Shown: one piece after another, positions 41,433-49,891 of the stretch | Layout of the letters: each line of letters starts with the position of its first letter | How positions within the stretch are numbered: position 1 is the first letter of the stretch | Source of the DNA: Mycolicibacterium sp. P1-5 | GTDB lineage: Bacteria; Actinomycetota; Actinomycetes; Mycobacteriales; Mycobacteriaceae | Length of the DNA stretch: 64,000 nucleotides | Direction: 5' to 3' | Assembly (NCBI RefSeq): GCF_008329565.1 | Contig: NZ_NPKT01000015.1 | Location: forward strand, 62,001-126,000 | Notes under the pieces: generated by a model | Database searches by the model: none | What the model was told of the DNA's origin: nothing | The model's input: only the letters and a program-made list of their open reading frames with translations | Made by a program: the position numbers and the translations under genes

Positions 41433-42073
41433 GAGCCCGCCTTCGCCCGGGCCCACGGCGTGATCAACCGGCCGGCCAGCAGAATCAAGACGTCGATGAC
41501 GATCGCCAGCAGGAAGATCGCAATGATGCCGGCGACGATCTGGTCACTCTTGTCGGACTGATAGCCCTCGGTGAACCACGTTCCCAGTCCGCCGATTCCG
41601 ATGACTGAGCCCACCGACACCATCGAGATGTTGGTCACCGCAACCACCCGCAGACCTGCTATGAGAACGGGAATCGACAGCGGCAGTTCCACTTTGAGCA
41701 TTTGTGACAGCCGGGTGTAGCCGACGGCGGTGGCGGCGTCACGCACCTGGGCGGGTACCGCGTCGAGTGCCTCGGGCACGGCTCGCACCAACAGCGCGGT
41801 GGTGTAAAGCGTGAGCGCGACGATGACGTTGGCCTCGTCGAGAATTCTGGTCGGGATGATCAGCGGCAGGACCACAAACAGCGCCAGCGACGGGATCGTG
41901 AAGATGATGCTCGCCGTCACGGTGGTGACTCGGCGCAGCGCGGTGGTCCGCCACACGTAGGCACCCAGCGGCACCGCGATCACCAGACCCAGCACCACGG
42001 GAACGAGGGACAGCCGAAGGTGAATCACCGTCAGCGCCCACGCCTTGTCGAGGTGGCTGAGCAGATAGTTCAT
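41429..42073 (-). CDS. proW: Glycine betaine/choline-type ABC permease
   Basis: The 214-residue permease has about five to six helices and the permease motif DAATAVGYTRLSQMLKVELPLSIPVLIAGLR, then VSVGSVIGIGGLGTWF. It overlaps proV (42070) and proZ by four bases each. It forms the membrane channel with ProZ. Confidence 0.94.
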   Translation of the reverse strand: MNYLLSHLDKAWALTVIHLRLSLVPVVLGLVIAVPLGAYVWRTTALRRVTTVTASIIFTIPSLALFVVLPLIIPTRILDEANVIVALTLYTTALLVRAVPEALDAVPAQVRDAATAVGYTRLSQMLKVELPLSIPVLIAGLRVVAVTNISMVSVGSVIGIGGLGTWFTEGYQSDKSDQIVAGIIAIFLLAIVIDVLILLAGRLITPWARAKAGS

Positions 42074-43164
42074 TTCCGCTGCTTTTCCAGCGCTTCGACG
42101 ACGTCGTCGGCCTTGACTCCGCCGATGACCTGCCCGGCGTCGTCGACGGCGACGCCCAGTCCGGCGGGGGACGACAGCGCCGCATCAAGCGCCAGCCGCA
42201 GCGTGCCGCCCGGTGCGAACAGCGAGCCACCTGCAATTGTGCTGTCGTACAACGAGCTTCCGCTCCTGTGCAGCCGCACACCGTCGGCATCGAGCCAGGC
42301 GTAGGGCCGACCGTCGTCCCTGGTCACCAGTCGCCAGTCACCCGGCGCGAGCGTCAGCGCGTCGATGTCGGCCTCTTTGACCGTCTGCACGTCGTGCAGC
42401 GGCAAGCCGGCCGCCTGGCGGAACTGCAGACCCCGGTAGCCGCGGTCGGCACCGATGAACCCGGAGACGAATTCGTTTGCGGGGTTGGACAACAACCGTG
42501 CCGGGGCATCGTACTGCTGCAGGGTGCCGCCCGGGCCGAACACCGCGACCCGGTCACCTAGTTTGATCGCCTCGTCGATGTCGTGGGTGACGAACACGAT
42601 CGTTTTCTGCAATTCGCCTTGCAGACGCAGGATTTCGGCCTGCAGCTCGTCCCGTACTACCGGATCGACGGCGGAGAAGGGCTCGTCCATCAGCAGCACC
42701 GGTGGATCGGCGGCCAGCGCGCGGGCCACCCCGACGCGCTGCTGCTGACCGCCAGACAACTGGGCCGGATAGCGATCGCCGAGTTTAGGATCCAAACCCA
42801 CCCGCTCAAGCACGGCGTAGGCGGCCTTTCGAGCGGCTCGCCGGGACTCGCCCTTGAGGACAGGCACCGTGGCGACGTTGTCGATCACCCGCTGGTGCGG
42901 CATCAGACCGCCGCTCTGGATGACATAGCCGATGCCGAGCCGCAGCTTGACCGGGTTGACTCCTGCGATGTCGCGGCCATCAACGGTGATCGTGCCGGCG
43001 CTGGGCTCGATCATCCGGTTGATCATCCGCATGGAGGTGGTCTTGCCACAGCCGGAGGGACCGACGAAGACCGTCAGCGTGCCGGTCGGCACCTCCATGC
43101 TCAGATCATCGACGGCGACGGTGCCGTCCGGGTAGGTCTTCGTGACGTTGGCGAAGGTGATCAT
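42070..43164 (-). CDS. proV: Osmoprotectant ABC transporter ATPase
   Basis: The 364-residue ATPase has Walker A GPSGCGKTT at about 35-43, signature LSGGQQQRV, Walker B PVLLMDEPFSAVDP and H-loop VTHDIDEA. The C-terminal ~110 residues hold a degenerate CBS-type segment (DGRPYAWLDADGV, LRLALDAALSS), the usual site for osmotic or ionic-strength sensing in this family. It starts on the base before the proX stop region (proX ends at 43165). It overlaps proW by four bases. Confidence 0.95.
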   Translation of the reverse strand: MITFANVTKTYPDGTVAVDDLSMEVPTGTLTVFVGPSGCGKTTSMRMINRMIEPSAGTITVDGRDIAGVNPVKLRLGIGYVIQSGGLMPHQRVIDNVATVPVLKGESRRAARKAAYAVLERVGLDPKLGDRYPAQLSGGQQQRVGVARALAADPPVLLMDEPFSAVDPVVRDELQAEILRLQGELQKTIVFVTHDIDEAIKLGDRVAVFGPGGTLQQYDAPARLLSNPANEFVSGFIGADRGYRGLQFRQAAGLPLHDVQTVKEADIDALTLAPGDWRLVTRDDGRPYAWLDADGVRLHRSGSSLYDSTIAGGSLFAPGGTLRLALDAALSSPAGLGVAVDDAGQVIGGVKADDVVEALEKQRK

Positions 43165-44115
43165 CTATTTCCCGATCGGCTTGTCGAAACCGTTGTCACG
43201 TATCCACTTTCGCGCCGCCTCGTCGGGGTCGACGCCGGAGTTGCCGGACACCGCGGTGTTGAGGTCGATGAGCGCCTGCGTGGTCAGCTTGGCCGACACC
43301 GCATCGAGCACCGTCTTGAGTTCATCGGACTTCTTCTGCGAACTGACCAGCGGTACGACGTTGGCGGCCAGGAAGTTGTTCTTTGGATCCTCCAGCACGA
43401 CCAGCTTGTTCTGTGGGATCGCCGGCGAGGTACTGAAGATATCCGCGGCGGTGACGGTGCCGTCCACCAGCGCACGCACTGTCGCCGGGCCGCCGCCGTC
43501 GCTGATTGCGACGAAGTTGTCCCCCTTGATGTCCAGGCCGTACTTCGCCTTCAATCCCGGCAGTCCCTCGGTGCGACTCAGGAATTCCGATGGGCCGCCG
43601 AACTTGACCTCCGGGGAATGGGCAGCCAAGTCACCGATGGTCTTGAGATTCCACTTCTGCGCGGTGGCTTCGGAAACAGCGACGGTATCTGTGTCGTTGG
43701 CCGGTGAGGGAGTCAGAATCGACAGATCGCCGGGCAGCACCCGGAACAACGCGAGCTCCACCTGGTCAGGTGTGGTCACCGTGGTCTTGGAATCGAAGTA
43801 TTGCAACAGGTTTCCGGTGTATTCGGGCACCAGGTCGATCGAGTGGTCGCGCACCGCGGGGACGTAGGTCTCGCGGCTGCCGATGCCGAACTGCCGGCCG
43901 ACCGTGAAACCGTTGGCCTCCAACGCCTGGGCGTAGATCTCGGCGATGATCTTCGATTCCGGAAAGTCCGCGGAGCCGACGACCAGGGTCTTCAGATCAC
44001 CCGACGCCGATCCACCGCCAAGAGGATTCGCACTGCCGCAGGCAGCCACCGGCAGCACGAGCGTGACCAGAATCGCCGCCAACCAGAGTCGCTTCCCGCC
44101 CCGCGACGCATTCAT
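43165..44115 (-). CDS. proX: Osmoprotectant-binding lipoprotein (OpuAC/ProX type)
   Basis: The 316-residue lipoprotein (lipobox VAAC near 26) is a quaternary-amine-binding protein of the OpuAC fold: LKTLVVGSADFPESKIIAEIYAQALEANG and DLVPEYTGNLLQYF are characteristic. It feeds ProV-ProW-ProZ in uptake of compatible solutes such as glycine betaine; the precise ligand is unassigned. It is the first gene of the five-gene minus operon ending in the glycolipid-binding gene. Order matches Rv3759c. Confidence 0.93.
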   Translation of the reverse strand: MNASRGGKRLWLAAILVTLVLPVAACGSANPLGGGSASGDLKTLVVGSADFPESKIIAEIYAQALEANGFTVGRQFGIGSRETYVPAVRDHSIDLVPEYTGNLLQYFDSKTTVTTPDQVELALFRVLPGDLSILTPSPANDTDTVAVSEATAQKWNLKTIGDLAAHSPEVKFGGPSEFLSRTEGLPGLKAKYGLDIKGDNFVAISDGGGPATVRALVDGTVTAADIFSTSPAIPQNKLVVLEDPKNNFLAANVVPLVSSQKKSDELKTVLDAVSAKLTTQALIDLNTAVSGNSGVDPDEAARKWIRDNGFDKPIGK

Positions 44116-44255
44116 GCGCGTCCTTTCGCCCCGACCCGTTTTCGAAGACAGTAACGGCAGGGACCGTCACTCGCCCAGGTTTAGATCAGGCCTCACGTCA
44201 TAATGTCGTGGTCTTTCCATTGTTTCCTCCCGGCTGCGCGGGGAACAATGATGGG

Positions 44256-44630
44256 ATGACGAGCAGTGAACCGCTGAGGCCGTCCCACGAGCCCACGCCG
44301 CCGATCCCGCCGACGCCCCCGCCGCCAGCGCCTCCTGCATCCACATCCTCCAGCAATCTGAAGGAGGTCAAGTTCACCCGTGCAGCAGCGCTGTGGTCGT
44401 CGCTGATCGTCGGGCTGCTGATCCTGACGATCCTGCTGATCTTCATCGCACAGAACACTGATTCGACGTCGTTCGCGTTTCTGGGTTGGCATTGGTCGCT
44501 GCCACTGGGTGTGGCCATTTTGATGGCCGCGGTGGCCGGCGGCATCGTCACCGTCTTGGCCGGGGCGGCACGGATCTTCCAGCTGCGCCGCGCCGCGAAG
44601 AAGAATCTGAAGGCAGCCCGTAACAGCTAA
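44256..44630 (+). CDS. LapA (DUF1049)-like membrane protein (Rv3760)
   Basis: The start chosen at ATG 44256 gives 124 residues. A proline-rich cytoplasmic lead (PPIPPTPPPPAPPAS) precedes two helices: WSSLIVGLLILTILLIFIAQN and SLPLGVAILMAAVAGGIVTVL. The FIAQNTDSTSFAFLGW loop is typical of lipopolysaccharide assembly A/DUF1049 proteins. A basic tail (RRAAKKNLKAARNS) follows. Its function in mycobacteria is unknown. Its stop overlaps the convergent phosphotransferase gene by four bases. Confidence 0.85.
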   Translation: MTSSEPLRPSHEPTPPIPPTPPPPAPPASTSSSNLKEVKFTRAAALWSSLIVGLLILTILLIFIAQNTDSTSFAFLGWHWSLPLGVAILMAAVAGGIVTVLAGAARIFQLRRAAKKNLKAARNS

Positions 44631-45652
44631 CCGAACATCTCCAAGCCGCGGCTGATCAGCACGGCGACGGCCTCTCCGGCCTGGTCATCACTGTCGGCAG
44701 CATCGGTGGACATTCGTCGTCGGAAGTCGATCCCGGCCACGATGATCGCCAGCTTGAAATAGCCGAGGGCCATGTGGAAGTTCCAGTGCGCCAATGGATT
44801 TCCGGAGGCAGTCGCGTAACGCTGCGCCATGTCGTCCGCCGATGGCATTTGCGGCGCCGTCCAGGACTTCTGCTCCTGCGTGAGCAGATCCAGCATCGGA
44901 TCCCGTTGCACGCACATCACCGCGACGTCGGCCAGTGGGTCGCCGAGGGTGGACATCTCCCAATCCAGCACGGCCCGAACGGTTGTCGGATCATCCGGAT
45001 CGATGATCGTGTTGTCGATCCGATAGTCGCCGTGCACGATCGAGCTGCGACTTTCCGCGGGCACCGCACCGGCCAGCTTGGCGTGCAACCGCTCGACATC
45101 ACCGTCGCGCGGGTCCTCGGGCAGCCGCACGTGTTGCCATTGTGAACCCCAGCGCCGCACCTGCCGCTCCAAATACCCGACGGGCCTTCCGAAGTTGCCG
45201 AGGCCTACGGAGTCGGGGTCGACCTCGTGTAGGTCCACGAGCACGCTGATGAGGCTGTCGACACAGTCGCTGACGACATCCGCGTCCCCGAGCGCGTCCA
45301 GTTCGGCACGCGTGCGAACCACTTGGCCCGCCACGTATTCCACCATCTGAAATGGCGCACCGCCTACGGAGTCGTCGTCACGCATGGTAACGGCGGGTGC
45401 GACCGGTACCCGGCTCCCGGCCAGCGCGGCCACCACTCGATATTCGCGTGCCATGTCGTGGGCCGACGGGGTGAGCCCGTGCAGCGGCGGCCGGCGCAAC
45501 ACCCACTTGGAAGCGTCGTCGAAGATCAGGAAGGTCAGGTTGGACCGGCCACCGGAGATGAACTCCGCCCGCAGCTCGCCGCTGCGCGGGATACTTGCCG
45601 ACCGCAGGTGCCGGTCCAGTGCGCCGAGGTCGAGCCCGTCGGTAGAAGTCAC
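44627..45652 (-). CDS. APH-family phosphotransferase (Rv3761c-like)
   Basis: The 341-residue protein is a kinase-like fold of the aminoglycoside phosphotransferase family: SGGRSNLTFLI nucleotide loop, the VLRRPP lysine-equivalent segment, the catalytic HGDYRIDN and the metal-binding LDWEMSTLGDP. Related domains are fused to acyl-CoA dehydrogenases in animal ACAD10/11, which phosphorylate 4-hydroxy acyl chains; mycobacterial stand-alone copies often sit near fadE genes, as here. A similar role is possible but unproven. The homologue Rv3761c was once labelled fadE36. Confidence 0.87.
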   Translation of the reverse strand: MTSTDGLDLGALDRHLRSASIPRSGELRAEFISGGRSNLTFLIFDDASKWVLRRPPLHGLTPSAHDMAREYRVVAALAGSRVPVAPAVTMRDDDSVGGAPFQMVEYVAGQVVRTRAELDALGDADVVSDCVDSLISVLVDLHEVDPDSVGLGNFGRPVGYLERQVRRWGSQWQHVRLPEDPRDGDVERLHAKLAGAVPAESRSSIVHGDYRIDNTIIDPDDPTTVRAVLDWEMSTLGDPLADVAVMCVQRDPMLDLLTQEQKSWTAPQMPSADDMAQRYATASGNPLAHWNFHMALGYFKLAIIVAGIDFRRRMSTDAADSDDQAGEAVAVLISRGLEMFG

Positions 45653-45665
45653 CAGCTATGTATAG

Positions 45666-46274
45666 CTAATAGCGTTGGTTGCGCGGCAAGAGGTCCCAAA
45701 CATGTTCGGTGGTGTTGACCGCCGCCACTGTGCCGAACCCACTGCGGGCATAGAGCAGGCGGGTGATCGACACGTAGTCGATCGGGAACGACAACAACCG
45801 TTTGGTGCCCAGCAATTCGTGCAGGATCACGTTGATCACCCCGCCGTGGCTGAAAACGGCCACGGTCTCGTCGTGATCGGCTGCCGCGACGATGTCGCTC
45901 AGCGCGGCACCCACCCGCCCGCGGAACTCGCCCTCGTCGACACTGCTGGGTAGCCGGCCGTCGGCCATCCGCGCCCACTCCTCGGGTCGCTCGTTGCGCA
46001 CCTGCTCGATCGGCACATAGTGCGACAGGCCCCGGTCGTACTCGGCCAGCCGGTCGTCGATGTCGACGCTGCACCCGACGGCCTTCGCGACTGGCTCTGC
46101 GGTCTGTAGCGCGCGCCGTTGCGGGCTGCTGATCAACCGGGCGAGCGGGAACCGGGCCAGCGCGTCCGGAAGCCGCGCGGCCTGCTCCCAGCCCTCCTCG
46201 GACAATTCGGGATCGGCGCCTTCACCGGCTTCGGTCCGATGTGGCAGGGCATGTCTGACAAGCAGCAGTTGCAC
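45666..46274 (-). CDS. Histidine phosphatase family protein (phosphoglycerate-mutase fold)
   Basis: The 202-residue GTG-initiated protein has the catalytic RHA in LLLVRHALPHRTEAG, the second site Arg in LISSPQRRALQTAEP, a catalytic Glu region (DDRLAEYDRG) and the His in VAVFSHGGVINVIL. It is a phosphatase or phosphotransferase of unknown substrate. It lies 13 bp upstream of the phosphotransferase gene on the same strand, suggesting joint expression. Confidence 0.9.
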   Translation of the reverse strand: MQLLLVRHALPHRTEAGEGADPELSEEGWEQAARLPDALARFPLARLISSPQRRALQTAEPVAKAVGCSVDIDDRLAEYDRGLSHYVPIEQVRNERPEEWARMADGRLPSSVDEGEFRGRVGAALSDIVAAADHDETVAVFSHGGVINVILHELLGTKRLLSFPIDYVSITRLLYARSGFGTVAAVNTTEHVWDLLPRNQRY

Positions 46275-46295
46275 GACTGAGATGGTCCTTTCACG

Positions 46296-46359
46296 CGCCG
46301 AGCGTGTGGGTCACCGGTGATTTCGCGGCGGATTTCAACGATATCCCGCACGCTCGGCG
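46296..46359. repeat. ~64-bp intergenic inverted-repeat element, copy 2
   Basis: CGCCGAGCGTGTGGG (46296-46310) and CCCGCACGCTCGGCG (46345-46359) are 15-bp inverted arms with one mismatch. The 34-nt loop begins with the 10-bp palindrome TCACCGGTGA and ends with CGATAT. The arms are the same sequence as in copy 1 (37836-37900). It lies between the histidine phosphatase start and the acyl-CoA dehydrogenase stop, so it could end transcription of the latter. Confidence 0.75.
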
Positions 46360-46380
46360 GTCCAGTTCACCGCGTGCAGA

Positions 46381-47547
46381 TCAGCGCTTGGACGGCGGCG
46401 CGTAAGCGGGGCGGCCGAGACCGAGGATCTGCTGGGCGATCATATTGCGGAAGATCTCGAGGGTCCCGCCGTAAATGCCAGTGGGCGAAGCCAATCGGAA
46501 GATGTACTCAGCGCAGCCGTCGTCCGCCGCGCCTTTGGTGCCGACGGGCAAGCTGGCCGCCGTACCGAGGATGTCCATCAGATCCGGTGCGACGTCGCGC
46601 ATCGTCTGCGCGATCGACACCCGCCCGGACATCGCCGGCGCGCTCATCGCCACCTCCAGCCGGGCCGCCGCGCGCCCCAACCGATAAGCCACCGCGTCGT
46701 CGGCCACCCGTGCCACGGCGGCGACCCGATCGACGGCCTCGGCCGTGAGCAGGATGTGATCGGTCATCGTCGCCAGCTTCTGCAGTCCCTCGTTGTCACG
46801 GTCGATCGTGCCGTGCTCGGCGTTGAGCGCATCTCGCAGCACCGTCCAGCCAACGTTGATCGCACCCACGCGGTACTTGTCGTCGACGCGGACGTCGCTG
46901 TAATACGTGATGTTGGTGCGGTCTCCGTCGACCGTGCGGATTCCCTGTATCTCCACGCCGGGCGAATCCAACGGAACCAGGAACATCGTCAGGCTTTTGT
47001 GCTTGGACGCTTCTTGGTCGGTGTTGGTGATGAGAAAGACGTACTGCGCGTTGTGGGCGTTCGAGGTGAACATCTTGGAACCATTGACAATCCACGTTGA
47101 TCCGTCGCCGTCGAGGACCGCCCGCGTCTTGCATGTCGCGACGTCGGAGCCGCCCTCGGGTTCGGTGTAGCCCAGGCACAGCCGGCGATGACCCGAGAGC
47201 ACGGCCGGCATGAGCTCGGCCACCAGATCCGGGTCGGCGAACTTCGACACCGCCTTCGCCACCATCATCGTGGTAGGCCAGTGGAACCACGGCGCGTGCG
47301 CGCGTCCGATCTCCAATTCCCAGATCCTGCGCTGCACCGCGGTGAAGCCACCATTGGACTCGTCGTGGAAGTCCCTGGCCAGATACCCGCGTTCGCCGAG
47401 TGCCAGATGCAGGCCCTCGTGGAAGTTCTCCCCCGTCTGTCGGTCGTGCGCGATGACCTCGTCGGTCACCAGCTCGGCCAGATCCGCGCGCACCTGCCGC
47501 TGGAACTCTGCGTCTTCGCGGGACAGCTCAACCTGGGAGAAGTCCAT
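46381..47547 (-). CDS. Acyl-CoA dehydrogenase
   Basis: The ATG at 47547 gives 388 residues. FAD- and substrate-site motifs are LCLGYTEPEGGSDVATCKTRA and IVNGSKMFTSNAHNAQYVFL; the C-terminal part has GGTLEIFRNMIAQQILGL, where the family's FAD-contact region lies. It performs alpha,beta-dehydrogenation of an acyl-CoA, passing electrons to ETF. A catalytic Glu is expected in the C-terminal helix but I did not place it firmly. Acyl specificity is unknown; mycobacterial members may act on sterol side chains as heteromers. The upstream open frame lacks signals. Confidence 0.9.
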   Translation of the reverse strand: MDFSQVELSREDAEFQRQVRADLAELVTDEVIAHDRQTGENFHEGLHLALGERGYLARDFHDESNGGFTAVQRRIWELEIGRAHAPWFHWPTTMMVAKAVSKFADPDLVAELMPAVLSGHRRLCLGYTEPEGGSDVATCKTRAVLDGDGSTWIVNGSKMFTSNAHNAQYVFLITNTDQEASKHKSLTMFLVPLDSPGVEIQGIRTVDGDRTNITYYSDVRVDDKYRVGAINVGWTVLRDALNAEHGTIDRDNEGLQKLATMTDHILLTAEAVDRVAAVARVADDAVAYRLGRAAARLEVAMSAPAMSGRVSIAQTMRDVAPDLMDILGTAASLPVGTKGAADDGCAEYIFRLASPTGIYGGTLEIFRNMIAQQILGLGRPAYAPPSKR

Positions 47548-47672
47548 CAACCGCTCCGTCCTACCTCGGTGACCACTGCAGCCAGGAGTGACAGTACTGC
47601 GGCGCACCTGGCAACCGCGCGAAGGGCAGGAACCCGACATCCATGGGGCCCGAAATTTTAACGACTAAATTG

Positions 47673-48302
47673 TCAGAAGCCTTCGGCGACGTTATTCCCG
47701 TACATTCCCGCTTCAGCGCGTTCGAGAAATTCGTCAAGGTTTGTACTCAATAACTCTGGCATTGCTACTTCGAGTACCTCCGGTGACCAATCCCACCATT
47801 TCACTTCAAGTAGCCTATCGACGGTGTGGTCATCAAACCGCCGCTTTGCGAGGCGGGCGGGATTGCCGACGACAATGCCGTAAGGCGGCACATCGCGAGA
47901 CACCACGGCGTTCGCTCCTACAACTGCGCCGTCCCCCACCGTCACCCCTGACATGATCGTCGCGCCCGCGCCGATCCACACATCGTTGCCGATGTGGACA
48001 TTCCCTCTGGTTTTTGGATGCCCGGTAAAGTGCTTGGCCGCGGGCCAGAGGATGTTAAAGGGGTAGGTCGTCACCCAGTCTGCGCGGTGGTCGCCACCAA
48101 GAAAGATCGTGACCCGTTCGGCCACCGACACAAAAGCCCCGACAGTCAGCGTCGCGCCTTCACCCCATTCAAGGACGCGTAGGTCTCCGTAGGAGCCGCG
48201 TCCGATTTCGTAGTTCGGGTAGCGGTCCGACAACAAATTGGATTGTCTGCGGAATAAGCGCCGGAGGCCGGCGGGGAATCTTTTATGCATTCGACCCGTC
48301 AT
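47673..48302 (-). CDS. Xenobiotic-type/CatB-related hexapeptide acetyltransferase
   Basis: The ATG at 48302 gives 209 residues; ATG 48290 is an alternative. It is a left-handed beta-helix acyltransferase: FVSVAERVTIFLGGDHRADWVTTYPF carries the catalytic His (GGDH), and the hexapeptide repeats GNDVWIGAGATIMSG and VTVGDGAVVGANAVVSRDVPPYGIVVGNPAR follow. Such enzymes acetylate sugars or antibiotics such as chloramphenicol or virginiamycin, and no substrate can be fixed here. Hand counts give 48 percent GC at 47701-47820, far below the surroundings, so the gene was probably acquired from elsewhere. Confidence 0.85.
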   Translation of the reverse strand: MTGRMHKRFPAGLRRLFRRQSNLLSDRYPNYEIGRGSYGDLRVLEWGEGATLTVGAFVSVAERVTIFLGGDHRADWVTTYPFNILWPAAKHFTGHPKTRGNVHIGNDVWIGAGATIMSGVTVGDGAVVGANAVVSRDVPPYGIVVGNPARLAKRRFDDHTVDRLLEVKWWDWSPEVLEVAMPELLSTNLDEFLERAEAGMYGNNVAEGF

Positions 48303-48610
48303 TGACCGGTTACCGTCTGTGAATCCACGCGCCAATTATATGCGGTGCTGAATTGCGGCCGCAAGCCCGCGTTATACCGCCGCAGAACATTTCTCAGTGT
48401 TGGTATGGACTGACCGGGGTTGCTCCATCTTCGGTCTTCTCGTCACTGGCGGCCTCCTCGAAGGAATTGCTGCCCAGGAGATCTGGGCTACATAATGCGC
48501 CTTACACGTCGCCGAAATCGCCGACATTGCAACATATTTGCAGAGTCGGTAACCGGCACCGCCGAAACCGTCGGCGAAGACGGCTGGGCCCGCACCTGAT
48601 ACGTGAATTC
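48303..48610. other. 308-bp AT-richer gap beside the acetyltransferase
   Basis: No convincing gene, RNA or repeat is visible between the acetyltransferase start and the CoA-transferase stop. Composition is AT-richer than average, as in the acetyltransferase, so it may be part of the same acquired segment. A short minus-strand frame ending near 48404 is open for about 35 codons but has no start or family match. Confidence 0.5.
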
Positions 48611-49804
48611 CTAGTGGGTCAAGCGCTCGTCGAGCGTTGTCGAACGGGACTCGGCGTTGTTGTGAAGCTCTGCGAGGACCTCGTCGGTGTGCTCACCGAG
48701 CTTCGGAGCGGCCCCCCGCGGCGCCCATGGCGTGCCGTGGAAATCTGCCGGTGTGGCGATCATCGGTCCGCCGTCGGGGACGTCGACCAGCCCGCCCGCT
48801 GCGTGGAACTGCGCGTCGGCGAGCACGTCCTCCATCGAGTTGACCGGGGACCAGAACAGGTCAGGCTCGTTGTCGAACGCCTCCGCCCATTCGGCCAGCG
48901 TCTTCGTCGCGAAGATCTCGTCCAGTGTCGCGATGAGCTCACGGGAGTTGATCGCGCGGTCCCTGGCGGTGGTGAAGCGGTTGTCGCTCAACCATTCCGG
49001 GCGTCCCACCGCCCGGCACAGCGACGGCCAGTGCCGGTCAGCCTCGAGCCCGACGATCCAGAGTCGCCGCCCGTCGGCGGTCAGGTAGTTGTTCATGCAC
49101 GGGTTGAACATCGTCTCGCGCTGGCCGATCGCGATGGGCCTGCCGGTCAGCAGAAAGGTGTTCAGGTCGAAGCTCACGGTGTAAGCGCCCTGGCGGTATA
49201 GCGATGTCGTGACGAGCTGTCCCTGACCGCTGCGGGCTCGAGCGACCAGCGCAGCGTTGATCGCCGCGGCCAGCGTCATACCGGTCATGTGGTCGCCCAT
49301 GCCCCCGCGCTGAAACGGCGGGCTGTCGCCGGGGCGGGTGAGCAGATCGGCAACGCCCGAGCGGGCCCAGAACGCGGCGACGTCGTACGCCGGGCGGTTG
49401 GCTTCGGGCCCGGTTTCGCCGTATCCGGTGATCAGCCCGTACACCAGACCGGGGTTGAGTTCGGCGACCGCCGGATAGTCCAAGTCGAGCCGGCCGAGCG
49501 CATCGGGGCGAACGTTGGTGAGGAAAACATCTGCGCTCGCGAGCAATTGGCGTGCCGTCGCGAGGCCGCCGTCGGTGGTCAGGTCCAGCACGATGCTGCG
49601 CTTGGACCGGTTGTCCATCTCGAAGGGCGGGTTGGTGTCGTCGTCGAGGCCCAGCATCCGGCCGAACATGCGGCCGGGGTCGCCGGTGGGCGGCTCTATC
49701 TTGACGACGTCGGCGCCCCAGTCCGCCAGGATTCCCCCGGCAGCCGGTCCGGCGACCCAGACGCCGAGTTCGACAACTTTGATGCCCTCCAGCGGTCCGG
49801 CCAT
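48611..49804 (-). CDS. Class III (CaiB/BaiF) CoA-transferase
   Basis: The 397-residue protein from ATG 49804 opens with GIKVVELGVWVAGPAAGGILADWGADVVKIEPP, the CoA-binding start of family III transferases. The nucleophile Asp is expected in RPAYDVAAFWARSG, and the GGMGDHMTGMTLAAAI segment follows. It moves CoA between carboxylic acids. It is divergent from the phosphotransferase-SDR-FadE operon, and with it suggests activation and beta-oxidation of an unusual acid or lipid. An overlapping GTG precedes the ATG. Confidence 0.92.
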   Translation of the reverse strand: MAGPLEGIKVVELGVWVAGPAAGGILADWGADVVKIEPPTGDPGRMFGRMLGLDDDTNPPFEMDNRSKRSIVLDLTTDGGLATARQLLASADVFLTNVRPDALGRLDLDYPAVAELNPGLVYGLITGYGETGPEANRPAYDVAAFWARSGVADLLTRPGDSPPFQRGGMGDHMTGMTLAAAINAALVARARSGQGQLVTTSLYRQGAYTVSFDLNTFLLTGRPIAIGQRETMFNPCMNNYLTADGRRLWIVGLEADRHWPSLCRAVGRPEWLSDNRFTTARDRAINSRELIATLDEIFATKTLAEWAEAFDNEPDLFWSPVNSMEDVLADAQFHAAGGLVDVPDGGPMIATPADFHGTPWAPRGAAPKLGEHTDEVLAELHNNAESRSTTLDERLTH

Positions 49805-49854
49805 CACCGCCCCTTTCGCTATGCGTTCGCCCCAGGCTAGTGGCTCAGCGCACG

Positions 49855-49879
49855 GAGAATGTTATTCTCTGTGCAGAGA
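49855..49879. promoter_or_regulatory. Nested palindromes overlapping the promoter of the catabolic operon
   Basis: GAGAATGTTATTCTC (49855-49869) is a perfect 6-3-6 inverted repeat, and TCTCTGTGCAGAGA (49866-49879) is a 6-2-6 repeat overlapping it. They sit just before the operon's first start codon at 49892. TATTCT at 49863-49868 may be the -10 element. The operon encodes its own TetR regulator (53011-53634), the likely ligand. Confidence 0.6.
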
Positions 49880-49891
49880 GTGAGGAATTCC

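Noticed and set aside
48353..49201. A 282-codon plus-strand frame opposite the CoA-transferase.
   Set aside because: It runs antisense to a clearly conserved gene and its product shows no domain or hydrophobic organisation.
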